The translations under genes were made by a program, and so were the position numbers. A DNA stretch of 64,000 nt from Natrinema zhouii (lineage in GTDB: Archaea > Halobacteriota > Halobacteria > Halobacteriales > Natrialbaceae), in the NCBI RefSeq assembly GCF_013456555.2, contig NZ_CP059154.1, positions 620,001 through 684,000 on the forward strand. Reading direction: 5' to 3'. The first letter of the stretch is position 1. Each line of letters opens with the position of its first letter. Shown one piece after another: positions 16,896 through 25,678 of this stretch. Under the pieces are notes generated by a model, which was not told the origin of the DNA, did no database searches, and saw only the letters and a list, made by a program, of their open reading frames with translations.

Positions 16896-18197
16896 ATGCG
16901 CCTCGACGACTACATCGAGGATCTCGAGCCCGACGCGGAGGCAGAGCGCCGCCGCCTCGCCAAGGAGAAGTCCTACGCGATCACGGACCACCTCGAGGAC
17001 TTCGAACGAAAGTTCGACGACGCCCTGAGCGGCGACACCCTCGTCGGCTCGACCTCGCCGTCGATCTTCGTCGGGCGATCCAACTACCCCGACATTCCCG
17101 TCGGACTGCTCTCGCCGGTCGGTGACGAGGACGCCGCCGAGGAGTACGTCACCGACGGCGACTGGTACCAGCAGGGGTACGCTATCGACGACGTGCTCCA
17201 GCGCCGCACCGGGCTCTTGAACTCGAGCAAGCGCGCGAACGTCGACTCGCCCTCGATCGCGAGCCGGATGACGCCGAACGTGGACGACGTCTGGGACGGC
17301 TTCGTCGGCGTGCAACGCGAGGTCGCCATCGCCGATCGGCCGGTCGACCTCGAGATCGGATTGGACGACAAACCCGATCTCGGTCTCGATACGGGAACAG
17401 ACGTGGCGACGCCGCGGGGACCCCGCGCCAACGCCCGGAACGCGGAACTGCGGGAAAATCCCTACGTGCCCCGACCGGTCAAGAAAACGCTCGAGGACGA
17501 CGACTGGCAGGCCGAGGGGGCGATGACCTACCTCTACCGGCGCGGCTTCGACGTCTACGACATCAACTCGATCCTCTCGGCGGGCGCGCTCGGCCAGACC
17601 AAGCAGCGCCGATTGGTCCCGACGCGGTGGTCGATCACGGCCGTCGACGACACCGTCGGGAAGTACCTGCGCGGGCGGATTAGAAACGCACCGAGCATCG
17701 ACGAGGTGCAGGTCTGGGCCAACGAGTACGTCGGCAACCGCTACTGGGTCGTGCTCGCGCCCGGTAACTGGGAGTTCGAACTCGTCGAGATGAAGGCCCC
17801 GGGAAGCATCTGGAACCCCGATCCGGCGGACAACATTTGGCTGGCTAGCGCCTCCGAAGGATACGAGGGTCGCTCGAGTTACGTCGAGGAGACCGCGGGT
17901 GCGTACTACGCCGCCCGTCTCGGCGTCCTCGAGTACCTCGAGTCGATCGGCAGGCAGGCGAAGTGTCTCGTCCTGCGGGAAGTGAGCGACGACTACTGGG
18001 CCCCGGTCGGCGTCTGGCAGGTCCGCGAGAGCGTCCGCAACGCCTTCGAGGGGCAGTACGGCGAGGCCGAAACCTTCCACGACGCCGTTTCGGAGGTCGC
18101 GACCCAGTTGCCGGTTTCCTACGCGCGATTACGGCGTAAATCCGAACTCGCGGCCGGATTGCAGTCGAATCTGAGCGCCTTCTCGAACTCGGATTGA
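16896..18197 (+). CDS. nreA: DNA repair protein NreA
   Basis: This 433-residue protein belongs to the archaeal Nre family, associated with DNA repair and PCNA binding. The hallmark SPSIFVGRSNYPDIPVG is near residue 50, and the long conserved core includes AMTYLYRRGFDVYDINSILS and the GNRYWVVLAPGNWEFEL segment. The C-terminus QSNLSAFSNSD resembles a degenerate PCNA-interacting motif (Q-x-x-L-x-x-F). This fits the NreA subgroup, which has the PIP end. No N-terminal cysteine cluster is visible. A TATA-like TACTTATC at about 16743-16750 would give a leader of roughly 120 nt. Confidence 0.9.
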   Translation: MRLDDYIEDLEPDAEAERRRLAKEKSYAITDHLEDFERKFDDALSGDTLVGSTSPSIFVGRSNYPDIPVGLLSPVGDEDAAEEYVTDGDWYQQGYAIDDVLQRRTGLLNSSKRANVDSPSIASRMTPNVDDVWDGFVGVQREVAIADRPVDLEIGLDDKPDLGLDTGTDVATPRGPRANARNAELRENPYVPRPVKKTLEDDDWQAEGAMTYLYRRGFDVYDINSILSAGALGQTKQRRLVPTRWSITAVDDTVGKYLRGRIRNAPSIDEVQVWANEYVGNRYWVVLAPGNWEFELVEMKAPGSIWNPDPADNIWLASASEGYEGRSSYVEETAGAYYAARLGVLEYLESIGRQAKCLVLREVSDDYWAPVGVWQVRESVRNAFEGQYGEAETFHDAVSEVATQLPVSYARLRRKSELAAGLQSNLSAFSNSD

Positions 18198-18497
18198 TTC
18201 AGGAGGAGATTTTCCACTGAGAGTCAACCTGTGCGGCCAGCGACGCGTTGACCCCGGCTCTTTGGAGATTGTCGCTACTTATAGACCGTTACTACTCACA
18301 GACTCACCACTCACAGATCGTTGCGACTCACAGCCTCTCTCGATTCCTGCCATCTCGAGTAGTCCACAGACTGGCCGTCTCGAGCAGTCCGTGAATTGGC
18401 CATCTCTCGAATCCGAACTGTGTCCACTGGTACCGAAAAGCATACCCTTGGATAATAAAACGCGGATTTTTTATGCTTCGAACGCATATTGCAGTCA
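18198..18497 (+). other. Upstream region of NhaC with degenerate tandem repeats
   Basis: No gene is visible in these 300 bp. ACTCACAG recurs three times at spacings of about 15 bp between 18294 and 18334. From 18349 to 18420 a unit of about 25-27 bp recurs in degenerate form (CTCGAGTAGTCC...ACTGGCC, CTCGAGCAGTCC...ATTGGCC). A TATA-like TTTTTTATGC (18467-18476) lies 22-31 nt before the NhaC ATG. Confidence 0.5.
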
Positions 18498-19934
18498 ATG
18501 ATAGGCGACTTTACACCGACGACGATCGACGATCTCGACCCCGATCGACGACCGTCGTTCGGCCTCGCTCTCGTTCCGGTACTCGCAGTCGTCGTCTTTC
18601 TCGGCATCGGATCAGCCCTGCTCGGACTGGCTCCCCACGTTCCGTTGCTCTGGAGTATCGTCTTCGTCGGCGCGTTCGGTCGCTATCTGGGCTACCGGTG
18701 GGACGAACTCTCCAACGGAATCTCCAACGGCCTCCTGATGGGGTTACAGGCGCTGTTGATCCTCTTTACGATCTACGCGCTGATCGCCACCTGGGTCGAC
18801 GCCGGAACGATTCCGGCGATGATGTACTACGGCCTCGAGTTGCTGACGCCGACGGTGTTTCTGCCGGTCACGGTGATCCTGTCCGCGGTCGTCGCGTTCT
18901 CGATCGGGTCCTCGTGGACGACGGTCGGGACGCTGGGCGTCGCGTTCGTCGGAATCGGGACTGGACTCGGTGTTTCCGGGCCGATGACCGTCGGTGCAGT
19001 CATCTCCGGGGCGTACGCGGGTGACAAGCAGTCGCCCCTCTCCGATACGACCAACCTCGCGGCCGGCGTGACGAACACGTCGCTCTACGACCACATCCAC
19101 CGCATGCGAACGGGCACGGCTATCGCGTTCGGCCTCTCAGTGGCCGGATTCGCCGTGCTCGGCCTTCAGGCGAGTGGCGAGATTCCGGTCGGCCGCGTCG
19201 CCGAAATCCAGACCGCGCTCGCGGGCACGTACGACCTCTCTATGCTCGTCTTTCTGCCCCTCGTGGTCACCTTCGGCCTCGCGCTCTACGGCTACCCCGC
19301 GCTCCCGACGCTCGTGGCCGGCGTCTTCGCCGGCGTCTTCACCTCGATTCTGGTTCAGGGAACAGGATTCGTCGCCGCTTGGGAGGTGTTCATGGGCGGC
19401 ACCGAGCCGGAGACCGGGGCCGACCTCGTGAACGAACTCCTCGTGACCGGTGGCCTCACCGGCTCCGCCTGGACGATCACGGTCGTCGTCGCGGCGCTCT
19501 CGCTGGGCGGCCTCCTCGAGCACACCGGTGTGTTGGCGGTGCTCGCAAATCGCCTGTCGCAGGGCGTTCGGAGTTCCGGCGGACTGATCGCGGGTACCGG
19601 CGCGTCCGCGATTCTCGTCAACGCGCTCACCGCCCAGCAGTACATGAGCATCGTCCTGCCCGGACTGACGCTCAGAAACCTCTACGAGGAGTTCGGCCTC
19701 GACAGCGAGGAACTCTCCCGAGCCGTCGAAGCCGCCGGGACGCCCACCGGCGCGCTCATCCCGTGGCACGCCGGCGGTGTTTTCATGGCCTCGGCGACCG
19801 GCGTTCCCACCCTCGAGTACGCGCCGTTCTACCTGTTCGGGCTGCTCTCGCCGCTCGTGCTGTTCGCGATGGCGTGGACCGGCCGCGGCATCCCGACGAC
19901 CGGCCGCATCGAGCAGGCCCAGACCGCCGACTGA
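18498..19934 (+). CDS. NhaC-family Na+/H+ antiporter
   Basis: This 478-residue membrane protein has about 11-12 hydrophobic segments. It contains AFSIGSSWTTVGTLGVAFVG and AYAGDKQSPLSDTTNLAAGV, characteristic of NhaC antiporters (SSW and GDKxSPxSD motifs), which exchange Na+ for H+ across the plasma membrane. A TTG codon lies three codons before, but ATG 18498 fits the promoter better (TATA-like box 22-31 nt upstream). It ends 30 bp before the convergent AI-2E family gene. A second NhaC lies at 58554-60260. Confidence 0.9.
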   Translation: MIGDFTPTTIDDLDPDRRPSFGLALVPVLAVVVFLGIGSALLGLAPHVPLLWSIVFVGAFGRYLGYRWDELSNGISNGLLMGLQALLILFTIYALIATWVDAGTIPAMMYYGLELLTPTVFLPVTVILSAVVAFSIGSSWTTVGTLGVAFVGIGTGLGVSGPMTVGAVISGAYAGDKQSPLSDTTNLAAGVTNTSLYDHIHRMRTGTAIAFGLSVAGFAVLGLQASGEIPVGRVAEIQTALAGTYDLSMLVFLPLVVTFGLALYGYPALPTLVAGVFAGVFTSILVQGTGFVAAWEVFMGGTEPETGADLVNELLVTGGLTGSAWTITVVVAALSLGGLLEHTGVLAVLANRLSQGVRSSGGLIAGTGASAILVNALTAQQYMSIVLPGLTLRNLYEEFGLDSEELSRAVEAAGTPTGALIPWHAGGVFMASATGVPTLEYAPFYLFGLLSPLVLFAMAWTGRGIPTTGRIEQAQTAD

Positions 19935-19964
19935 GCGACGGTCGCTCCGTCTCGAGCGGGCCGG

Positions 19965-21050
19965 TTACTGCTCTGTGTCCGCGAGCAGTCGCTCTCCCTC
20001 GAGCTCGCCCTCGGCGTCAGCGTCGGCGTCCGGTGAGGAGCGGGCGATTCGATCGACGGTCCTCACGCAGACTTTGAACATCGCGAGAACGACGGGACCG
20101 ACGAATACCCCCACGATTCCGAACAGGACGACGCCGCCGATGACTCCCACCAGAACGATCGCCGGATGGAGTTCGGCCCGCCGATCGACGAGAATTGCTC
20201 GAAGGTAGTTGTCGACGACGGCGAGCACCGCGATCCCGTAGCCCAACAGGAGTACGCCGCGGACGGGGCCGCTCGAGATTGCGTGGGCGAGCGTCACCGG
20301 GGCCCAGACGAGCCAGACTCCGATCGCCGGGAGGAACGACGCGAGAACGAGAACGACCGCCAATACGGAGGCGTACGGTACCCCCAGGAGGGCGAGGCCC
20401 AGCCCACCGAGTATCCCCTGGATGACCGCGACGAACACGTGACTGCGGAGGACCGCCCAGACGACGACGTGAATCTCTTCGAACAGGTCGTCGAGGACCC
20501 AGGGCTCGAGCGGGACGTACCGTCGGATCCAGGCGACCACTGCCGGCCCGTCCACGAGCAGATAGTACAGCACGAACACGAGGACGATCGTCCCCGCGAT
20601 GACGTCGGCGGCGGTGGTCACGAACCCGACGGTCCGGGCCACGGTTAGGTCCGTTGCGCCCGTGATAGCCCCCTCGAGTTCGGTCGATATCACCGACTCG
20701 AGTGCCGTGATTGTCCCATCAGCCAGTCCGAGTTCGGTCCCCGCGAACTCTCGAGCGTTCGCCGCGATGCGGTCTATCGAAGTCGTCTCTCGAACCGACG
20801 CGACCGTCCGGAGAACGACCAGCGAGATGAGCACCAGCGGGACGACACCGCCGACCACAGCGAGGCCGGTAACCGTGAGTCCGGCGGCGCGTGTGCCGAC
20901 TCGCGGTGCCAGCCGTTCGTACGCCGGACGGAGGACGACCGCGAGCAAACAGGCCGCCAGCACGTACTGTGCCAGCGGGAGCACGATCAGTGCGGCGAGT
21001 ACGCCGAGGACACAGACCAGGAGGGCGAAAAACGAGGTCCGAGCGTCCAT
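19965..21050 (-). CDS. AI-2E family (PerM-type) membrane protein
   Basis: This 361-residue protein has about eight transmembrane segments arranged as in AI-2E/PerM permeases. Two N-terminal hairpins are followed by a hydrophilic stretch (about 70-130), then FVLYYLLVDGP, GGLGLALLGVPYASVLAVVL and FLPAIGVWLVWAP, all hallmark segments. The C-terminal 20 residues are very acidic. Some family members are implicated in Na+/H+ exchange, so function cannot be fixed. The start at 21050 lies 22-32 nt downstream of a TATA-like GCATTTATGC. It is convergent with NhaC. Confidence 0.85.
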   Translation of the reverse strand: MDARTSFFALLVCVLGVLAALIVLPLAQYVLAACLLAVVLRPAYERLAPRVGTRAAGLTVTGLAVVGGVVPLVLISLVVLRTVASVRETTSIDRIAANAREFAGTELGLADGTITALESVISTELEGAITGATDLTVARTVGFVTTAADVIAGTIVLVFVLYYLLVDGPAVVAWIRRYVPLEPWVLDDLFEEIHVVVWAVLRSHVFVAVIQGILGGLGLALLGVPYASVLAVVLVLASFLPAIGVWLVWAPVTLAHAISSGPVRGVLLLGYGIAVLAVVDNYLRAILVDRRAELHPAIVLVGVIGGVVLFGIVGVFVGPVVLAMFKVCVRTVDRIARSSPDADADAEGELEGERLLADTEQ

Positions 21051-21165
21051 AGTTCGACTTCTCGGATCGGCGGCATAAATGCTTGTTTTCCTATTTCTTA
21101 ATGGCAGCAATGAAAGGGATCCTCGGCCGCACGATCTCCGGTGAGACGAACAGGACGCCGGCCGC

Positions 21166-21603
21166 CTACAGGTTCGCGTAGGCTTCGTCGACCAACTCGC
21201 TGGTTTCGTCGACGATCGCCTGCCAGTCCTCGTCGTCGGGAGCGATCCCGAGCAGCCGCGCGATCTTCATAATCGAGACGTGATAGACGACCTGTCGGCC
21301 CGGCGCTTCCTCCCAGACGACGACGTTACAGGGGAACAGCGCACCCATCTTCTCGGTCACGTCCAACACCTGATCGGCAATTGTCGGGTTACAGGCCCCG
21401 AGCACGTAGTACGGGTCGCGATCCGCGTCCACCTTCTCGTTGAGCAGTTCCGACGGCGAGAACTCCGCCGGGACGCCGAACCCGGCTTCGGTGAACACCT
21501 CGCGGGTGTGTTCGATGGCTTCCTTGTGCTCCATCTCGAGGACCGCGCGGTGCTCGCCGTAGTCTTCCGGGTCGATCTTCGTCGGGTCGATGGGAAGGGT
21601 CAT
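21166..21603 (-). CDS. DUF302 domain protein
   Basis: This 145-residue soluble protein has the DUF302 fold, including DPYYVLGACNPTIADQVLDV and MGALFPCNVVVWEEAPGRQV. The conserved single cysteine in LFPCNVVV is kept. DUF302 proteins are widespread, with proposed links to redox or metal stress, but no activity is known. The N-terminal 30 residues are halophile-type acidic. The gene is 81 bp downstream of the membrane protease gene on the same strand and may share its transcript. Confidence 0.88.
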   Translation of the reverse strand: MTLPIDPTKIDPEDYGEHRAVLEMEHKEAIEHTREVFTEAGFGVPAEFSPSELLNEKVDADRDPYYVLGACNPTIADQVLDVTEKMGALFPCNVVVWEEAPGRQVVYHVSIMKIARLLGIAPDDEDWQAIVDETSELVDEAYANL

Positions 21604-21684
21604 GCGCGACGGTTGGTCGTCCTGTCCCTTAATCGGTCGCCTCCGAACCGCGGGATGCGATCCCGTGGCGGCCTCGGTCCGACT

Positions 21685-22380
21685 CTAGAGCGGAACCGGG
21701 AGCCACTCGAGGAACCGGATCACAAGGATCGGATCGAACACCGGCTCGTGGATGACGAGCCAGTCGAGCAGGACCAACCCGCCGCCGTGGGCGACGACGG
21801 ACGGAAGGATGGAATCGGATTTGTAGTCGACGGCGCCGAACAGGATGTCCGTGGGGCCCGACAGCAGGAACTCGATCGGCGGCTTGGAGGCGTGGTGAAG
21901 CATGTAGACGATGGGGCTGATGAACACCGCACCGATGCCGACCTCTCTGACGCCGACGCAGAGGAGGCCGCGGTAGTAGGTCTCGGCGGCCAGTGCGAGG
22001 AGGAACAGTTTCATCGCATGCGGGACGAAGACGGCTGGCGCTGCAGTCGTCTCCCAGATCGGATAGTACGCCCGGATCGTCGGCAGCGTCGAACCGACGA
22101 CGTAGAAGGGGAGGACGAACAGCGCGAGCAACGCCGCGTTTCGGACCGCGGTGCGGTCGACGCGCCACCCGATACGGTTTCCGTGCGACAGTCCGAGCGC
22201 GAGCGGTCCGCCGATCAGGAGGACGCCGTCGACGACGAGCCGTTGCTCGAGATTACTGGGAACCAGTCGCATCCACAACAGCGTGAGCACGGCACCGACC
22301 ACTACCGACTTCTGGACCCAGGAAAGCGACAATCGGCCCCGGAGCCAGCGGCCGCTGTACCGATCCGGCTCGGACGCCAC
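21685..22380 (-). CDS. CPBP-type intramembrane protease-like protein
   Basis: This 231-residue protein has about six hydrophobic segments and the arrangement of CPBP/CAAX-like intramembrane proteases. Motif 1 appears as LAAETYYRGLLC, so the first glutamate of the usual E-E-x-x-x-R is alanine. Later HHASK and VAHGGG supply the histidines expected in motifs 2 and 4. The remaining Glu and the histidines could still bind a metal, but activity is uncertain. It is 4 bp downstream of the 95-residue protein, so the two are co-transcribed. Confidence 0.75.
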   Translation of the reverse strand: MASEPDRYSGRWLRGRLSLSWVQKSVVVGAVLTLLWMRLVPSNLEQRLVVDGVLLIGGPLALGLSHGNRIGWRVDRTAVRNAALLALFVLPFYVVGSTLPTIRAYYPIWETTAAPAVFVPHAMKLFLLALAAETYYRGLLCVGVREVGIGAVFISPIVYMLHHASKPPIEFLLSGPTDILFGAVDYKSDSILPSVVAHGGGLVLLDWLVIHEPVFDPILVIRFLEWLPVPL

Positions 22381-22384
22381 GGTA

Positions 22385-22672
22385 TTACTCGTCCGCGGTC
22401 GGAATCGGTCCGGTCCCGATCACGTCCCGGACGTTCGCTTCGAACTCCTGGTGCCGCTGGAAGTACGTCTCGTCGACATCCACGAGCACGGCAGACAGCT
22501 CGCGTGGACCCTCCGGCGTTCGGATCACGGTCTCTCCCTCGAGTCGGTCGACTTCGCTCTTCTCTTTCGGCCAGGTCAGCCGCGAACTCACGCGGGCGAG
22601 CGGTGCGCCCTCGACGGGGGTTTGCTCTCCGAGTTCGACTGCCGGCTCCGAATCCTCGTCCTCGTCACTCAT
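22385..22672 (-). CDS. Small acidic haloarchaeal protein
   Basis: This 95-residue soluble protein starts MSDEDEDSEPAVELGE. The middle part, RLTWPKEKSEVDRLEGETVI followed by RTPEGPRELSAVLVD, suggests a compact beta-rich domain, and the tail is charged. I do not recognise the family with confidence. ATG 22672 is chosen; the ten upstream residues in the same frame are basic. It is the first gene of a possible operon with the CPBP-like and DUF302 genes. Confidence 0.7.
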   Translation of the reverse strand: MSDEDEDSEPAVELGEQTPVEGAPLARVSSRLTWPKEKSEVDRLEGETVIRTPEGPRELSAVLVDVDETYFQRHQEFEANVRDVIGTGPIPTADE

Positions 22673-22804
22673 GGGCGTCCCTTTACGAGGGGAGCGATTC
22701 AAGCTTTCGCTTCCGCAAGTCGACTCGAGGACGGCCCCACACCAGTCTAAATATCGACATGTGTCTGACGTATCGTTTTGTGGTGGGCCGCCGAACGGCT
22801 CCGT

Positions 22805-23710
22805 ATGACAAGCCTGACGGAGGTCTACGACGGGACGGCACCGGAGGTGACGGGCCGTCGGCTGTACGTGGGGACGGTGTTCGTATTGCTCGGCGCGGTG
22901 CTCGCCGTCGTTGCGGTCCTCGTGGCAACGACTGACCTCGTCGGCAACTACGCGGTCGAATTTTCCGACGGCATGGCTGCCCAGTACGCGACCGTCCGTG
23001 CCGCAGGCGTCCTTGCAGGTCTCAGCGTCCCGACGATCCTCGTCGGTGTCTTCGTCGTCTTACCGTCCAGTCGCCGCGTCCAGGCCGCCGCCGCGATCAG
23101 TGCGAGCCTCTGCCTGCTCGGCGTCGCGCTCTTCTGGTACGCCTATCCGGACCAGTGGCGTTTCGGCGGCGACCAGCTCACCCTCGAGGTCTCCGTCGTC
23201 TACCTGCTCGGACTTTTGACCGCTGTCTGGTGTCTGTTCACGGCCATCGCGACGTTCAAGCGGCGCAACGATCCCGGCGGCTCCCTCCAGATGAACGTCA
23301 CCCGACATAACAGGACAGTTATCGAGTCCGACGACAGCGACTCGGGCGGTCTCGGTGGCATCGGGTTCCTCGGCGGGACGCCGGACGGGGACGTCGACAC
23401 GCAGACGAACGTGGGCACCGACGCGACTGGAACCGGATCACACTCCGGTCGACCCGCCGGCGCTGCCACCAGCGACGGCGGGACCGCAACCTCGGACCTC
23501 TCCTCGCCGCTCGAGACGGGCGACGGGACTGATGCGGAGATCGTCGAGTCGCCGACTGAACGGCCGGACGAGCCCACGGACCGCTACTGTGGGAGCTGCA
23601 CGCACTTCGAGTACGTCCGCTCGTCGAAGGGCATGGTTCCCTACTGCGCCCGCCACGAGACGGCGATGGACGATATGGACGCCTGCGAGGAGTGGGCGCC
23701 GAACCGATAG
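22805..23710 (+). CDS. Membrane protein with C-terminal cysteine-rich motif
   Basis: This 301-residue protein has four transmembrane segments (about residues 20-45, 65-88, 95-115 and 125-148). A long Gly/Thr/Asp-rich linker (about 165-250) follows. The C-terminal cytosolic motif is YCGSCTHFEYVRSSKGMVPY followed by CARHETAMDDMDACEEW. The CxxC...C...C pattern with His suggests a zinc or redox site. I recall related haloarchaeal proteins annotated only as DUFs. The start at 22805 is preferred to an in-frame ATG nine codons upstream, because the shorter form begins immediately before the conserved region. No partner is evident. Confidence 0.78.
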   Translation: MTSLTEVYDGTAPEVTGRRLYVGTVFVLLGAVLAVVAVLVATTDLVGNYAVEFSDGMAAQYATVRAAGVLAGLSVPTILVGVFVVLPSSRRVQAAAAISASLCLLGVALFWYAYPDQWRFGGDQLTLEVSVVYLLGLLTAVWCLFTAIATFKRRNDPGGSLQMNVTRHNRTVIESDDSDSGGLGGIGFLGGTPDGDVDTQTNVGTDATGTGSHSGRPAGAATSDGGTATSDLSSPLETGDGTDAEIVESPTERPDEPTDRYCGSCTHFEYVRSSKGMVPYCARHETAMDDMDACEEWAPNR

Positions 23711-23824
23711 GAGTCGAAACCCGAACGCGGTTCAGAACGAGGTAGTAGTGGGTTTTTCTCGGCTATCACTTTTCGGCTGTACTAAGCACTGTACGCGTAT
23801 CCGTTCGCAATCACGAACAGGAGT

Positions 23825-24259
23825 TTACAGTGAGCCGTTCGTGGTCGTCCTGAGACTAGTTGACAGCTGTTGTTGCGTTTGCAGTCCCGTGTGGAACCGC
23901 TGAACGATCTCCGACTGGTGCTCGGGACACGCCATGGGGACGAGTACCCCATCCTCGATCGGTATCACGGGTCGGGACGAATTGTACGGCGCGAGGCGAC
24001 AGCTGGGACAACAGATGCCGCCGGCCGGCCGGTGGTTCAGGAGATCGGCCGTCGATTCGCTGGTTAACCCACAGATCGAGGCGAACCGCTCGAGGTGGTC
24101 GTCACAGCTGAGAACGGGAATCGTGAGTTGGTCCAGGAGGAGAAACGAGACGGCCTGCTGCCGATCGGATCGAATGGCAGACCGACATTCGTCACAGTGA
24201 ATGGGCGACTGGCCACCGGTGAGATCCGACCGTGGATGCTGGCGATCTGCTGATGGCAT
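23825..24259 (-). CDS. Cysteine/histidine-rich putative zinc protein
   Basis: This 144-residue soluble protein has four metal-binding-type clusters: CDECRSA near residue 22, CDDHLERF near 53, ICCPSCRL near 82 and ACPEHQSEI near 109. Between the first two lies SFLLLDQLTIPVLS. The order CxxC, CxxH, CxxC, CxxH looks like two intertwined zinc sites. The last 30 residues are Gln/Ser/Thr-rich. I believe it is a haloarchaeal conserved hypothetical, but know no function. It stands alone between the membrane protein gene and the DUF457-like gene. Confidence 0.7.
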   Translation of the reverse strand: MPSADRQHPRSDLTGGQSPIHCDECRSAIRSDRQQAVSFLLLDQLTIPVLSCDDHLERFASICGLTSESTADLLNHRPAGGICCPSCRLAPYNSSRPVIPIEDGVLVPMACPEHQSEIVQRFHTGLQTQQQLSTSLRTTTNGSL

Positions 24260-24343
24260 TCGTGTATTCGACAGGTCGCCAGACGGGTAAGTGATGGGAT
24301 GGCCAGGTGATACTACCGTGATCTGACCGAAATCGCCAGCCGA

Positions 24344-24829
24344 CTACAGACCGAGTAGCTGTCGCCCCATCGTGAAGCCCCACTGGGGAACTTCGAACAC
24401 GATCGCAGCGGCCAGCGCCAGTTCACCGACGGTGACGACGACCATCATGAGGTCGGCGCGTTTGCTACTGACCGCGACACCGATCGGCAGCCCGAACTCC
24501 TTCTTCCAGATCGGATAGAACAGCGCGATCCCGCGCTTGCTTCCCGAGACGTCGAGGACGTAATGGGTCAACACGCCGATCCAGACGTACTCGAGATTGC
24601 CGAACACGGACGGGAAGACGACGAAGACGAGCAGGATCGGCAGGTTGTGCAGCGTCTTCCGATGCCTGCCGAAAGCGGTATCGACGTCCGGAAAGAGCGC
24701 CCCGAGCGTGACGGGGACGCCGATCATCGCAATCGTCTTGAACGTCTCCAGATCCCCCACCGGCTCGAGCAGATAGCCCAGCCCGATGCTCAACAGGACG
24801 GCATTCAGCACGTGTCCCTTCTTGTTCAT
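24344..24829 (-). CDS. YdjM/DUF457-like membrane-bound metal-dependent hydrolase
   Basis: This 161-residue protein has four hydrophobic segments and the family features of YdjM-type proteins: NKKGHVLNAVLLSIGLGY at the start, LGALFPDVDTAFGRHRKTLH and WIGVLTHYVLDVSGSKRGIA. The His and Asp residues in those segments (GH, PDVD, HR, TH-D) are the predicted metal ligands. The family is annotated as an inner-membrane hydrolase, but its substrate is unknown. The start at 24829 gives MNKKGH directly. Confidence 0.85.
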   Translation of the reverse strand: MNKKGHVLNAVLLSIGLGYLLEPVGDLETFKTIAMIGVPVTLGALFPDVDTAFGRHRKTLHNLPILLVFVVFPSVFGNLEYVWIGVLTHYVLDVSGSKRGIALFYPIWKKEFGLPIGVAVSSKRADLMMVVVTVGELALAAAIVFEVPQWGFTMGRQLLGL

Positions 24830-25037
24830 CTATCCGCATCTGGGGAGTCGTATGAGGAATAGTTTTTCTTTCGGAACTATCACAAAGTCGGATAGGAATC
24901 GGGACTGTTACTGTGTCGAATTACGCTCGAGTGTATCACTAAACCGAATCGGTCGCTGGTGCGGTACCGGTACTCTCAACTGAAACGAGCTACAGACCGA
25001 TCTCAGAGGTGTCGGTCGATCACCTGTGCAGTGACGG

Positions 25038-25568
25038 TCAGCGGGCACTATCCCGCGCCTCGAGTTCTGCGAGTAGATCCGCGAGCGCCCGATCGACGGT
25101 TTTCGCGCGAACGTCAGCGCGGTCGCCCTCGAAGACGTATCGGGAGACCGTCGCGTACGACTCCTCGCTCCCCCACGGGGCCGCGTAGGAAATCCCGATG
25201 TAGACGGTGCCGACCGGATCCTCGTCAGTTCCGCCGGTGGGGCCGGCGATCCCGGTCGTCGCGATACCCCACGTCACGTCGGCCACGTCCCGGACGCCCT
25301 GGGCCATCTCGCGGGCGACGGGTTCGGAAACCGCACCGTGTTCGTCCAGCGCCTCGCGACTGACCCCGAGGTGGCGTCGTTTGGCGTCGTAGGCGTAGGT
25401 CGTCAGTCCGGCGTCGAAGTAGTCGCTCGCGCCCGGAACGGCGGTGATCGCAGCACCGATCAGTCCACCGGTGCAGGATTCGGCGACTGCCAGCGTCTCC
25501 CCATGATCGCGAAGCGCGTCGGCGACATCCATCGGCAGGTCACGTTTGATATCGTCGTTCATATCCAA
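25038..25568 (-). CDS. CinA C-terminal/PncC-type nicotinamide-nucleotide amidohydrolase
   Basis: This 176-residue protein is the stand-alone CinA C-terminal domain, which deamidates nicotinamide mononucleotide in NAD recycling. Diagnostic segments are TLAVAESCTGGLIGAAITAV, FDAGLTTYAYDAKRRHLGV and TGIAGPTGGTDEDPVGTVYI. Two ATG codons (25568 and 25562) are possible starts; the second would give MNDDIKRDL. Length is normal. It is divergent from the aminotransferase gene. Confidence 0.9.
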   Translation of the reverse strand: MDMNDDIKRDLPMDVADALRDHGETLAVAESCTGGLIGAAITAVPGASDYFDAGLTTYAYDAKRRHLGVSREALDEHGAVSEPVAREMAQGVRDVADVTWGIATTGIAGPTGGTDEDPVGTVYIGISYAAPWGSEESYATVSRYVFEGDRADVRAKTVDRALADLLAELEARDSAR

Positions 25569-25678
25569 GCCGTGGACTGGCTCCGATGTGAAAGCGAGGG
25601 TTGCACTCGAGGCACCGATCCGCCGCGCTCGATGCGGAAACGGAAAGAAAAACGGGCCCTGCCCGCCGAGTATCCGCC

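Noticed and set aside
16771..17028. 85-codon open frame in front of nreA
   Set aside because: It overlaps nreA in another frame and is Ser/Thr/Arg-rich; a promoter-like box nearby is better assigned to nreA.
21280..22935. 551-codon plus-strand open frame across four smaller genes
   Set aside because: DUF302, the CPBP-like gene and the small acidic gene on the minus strand have family motifs or tight operon spacing; this frame has none.
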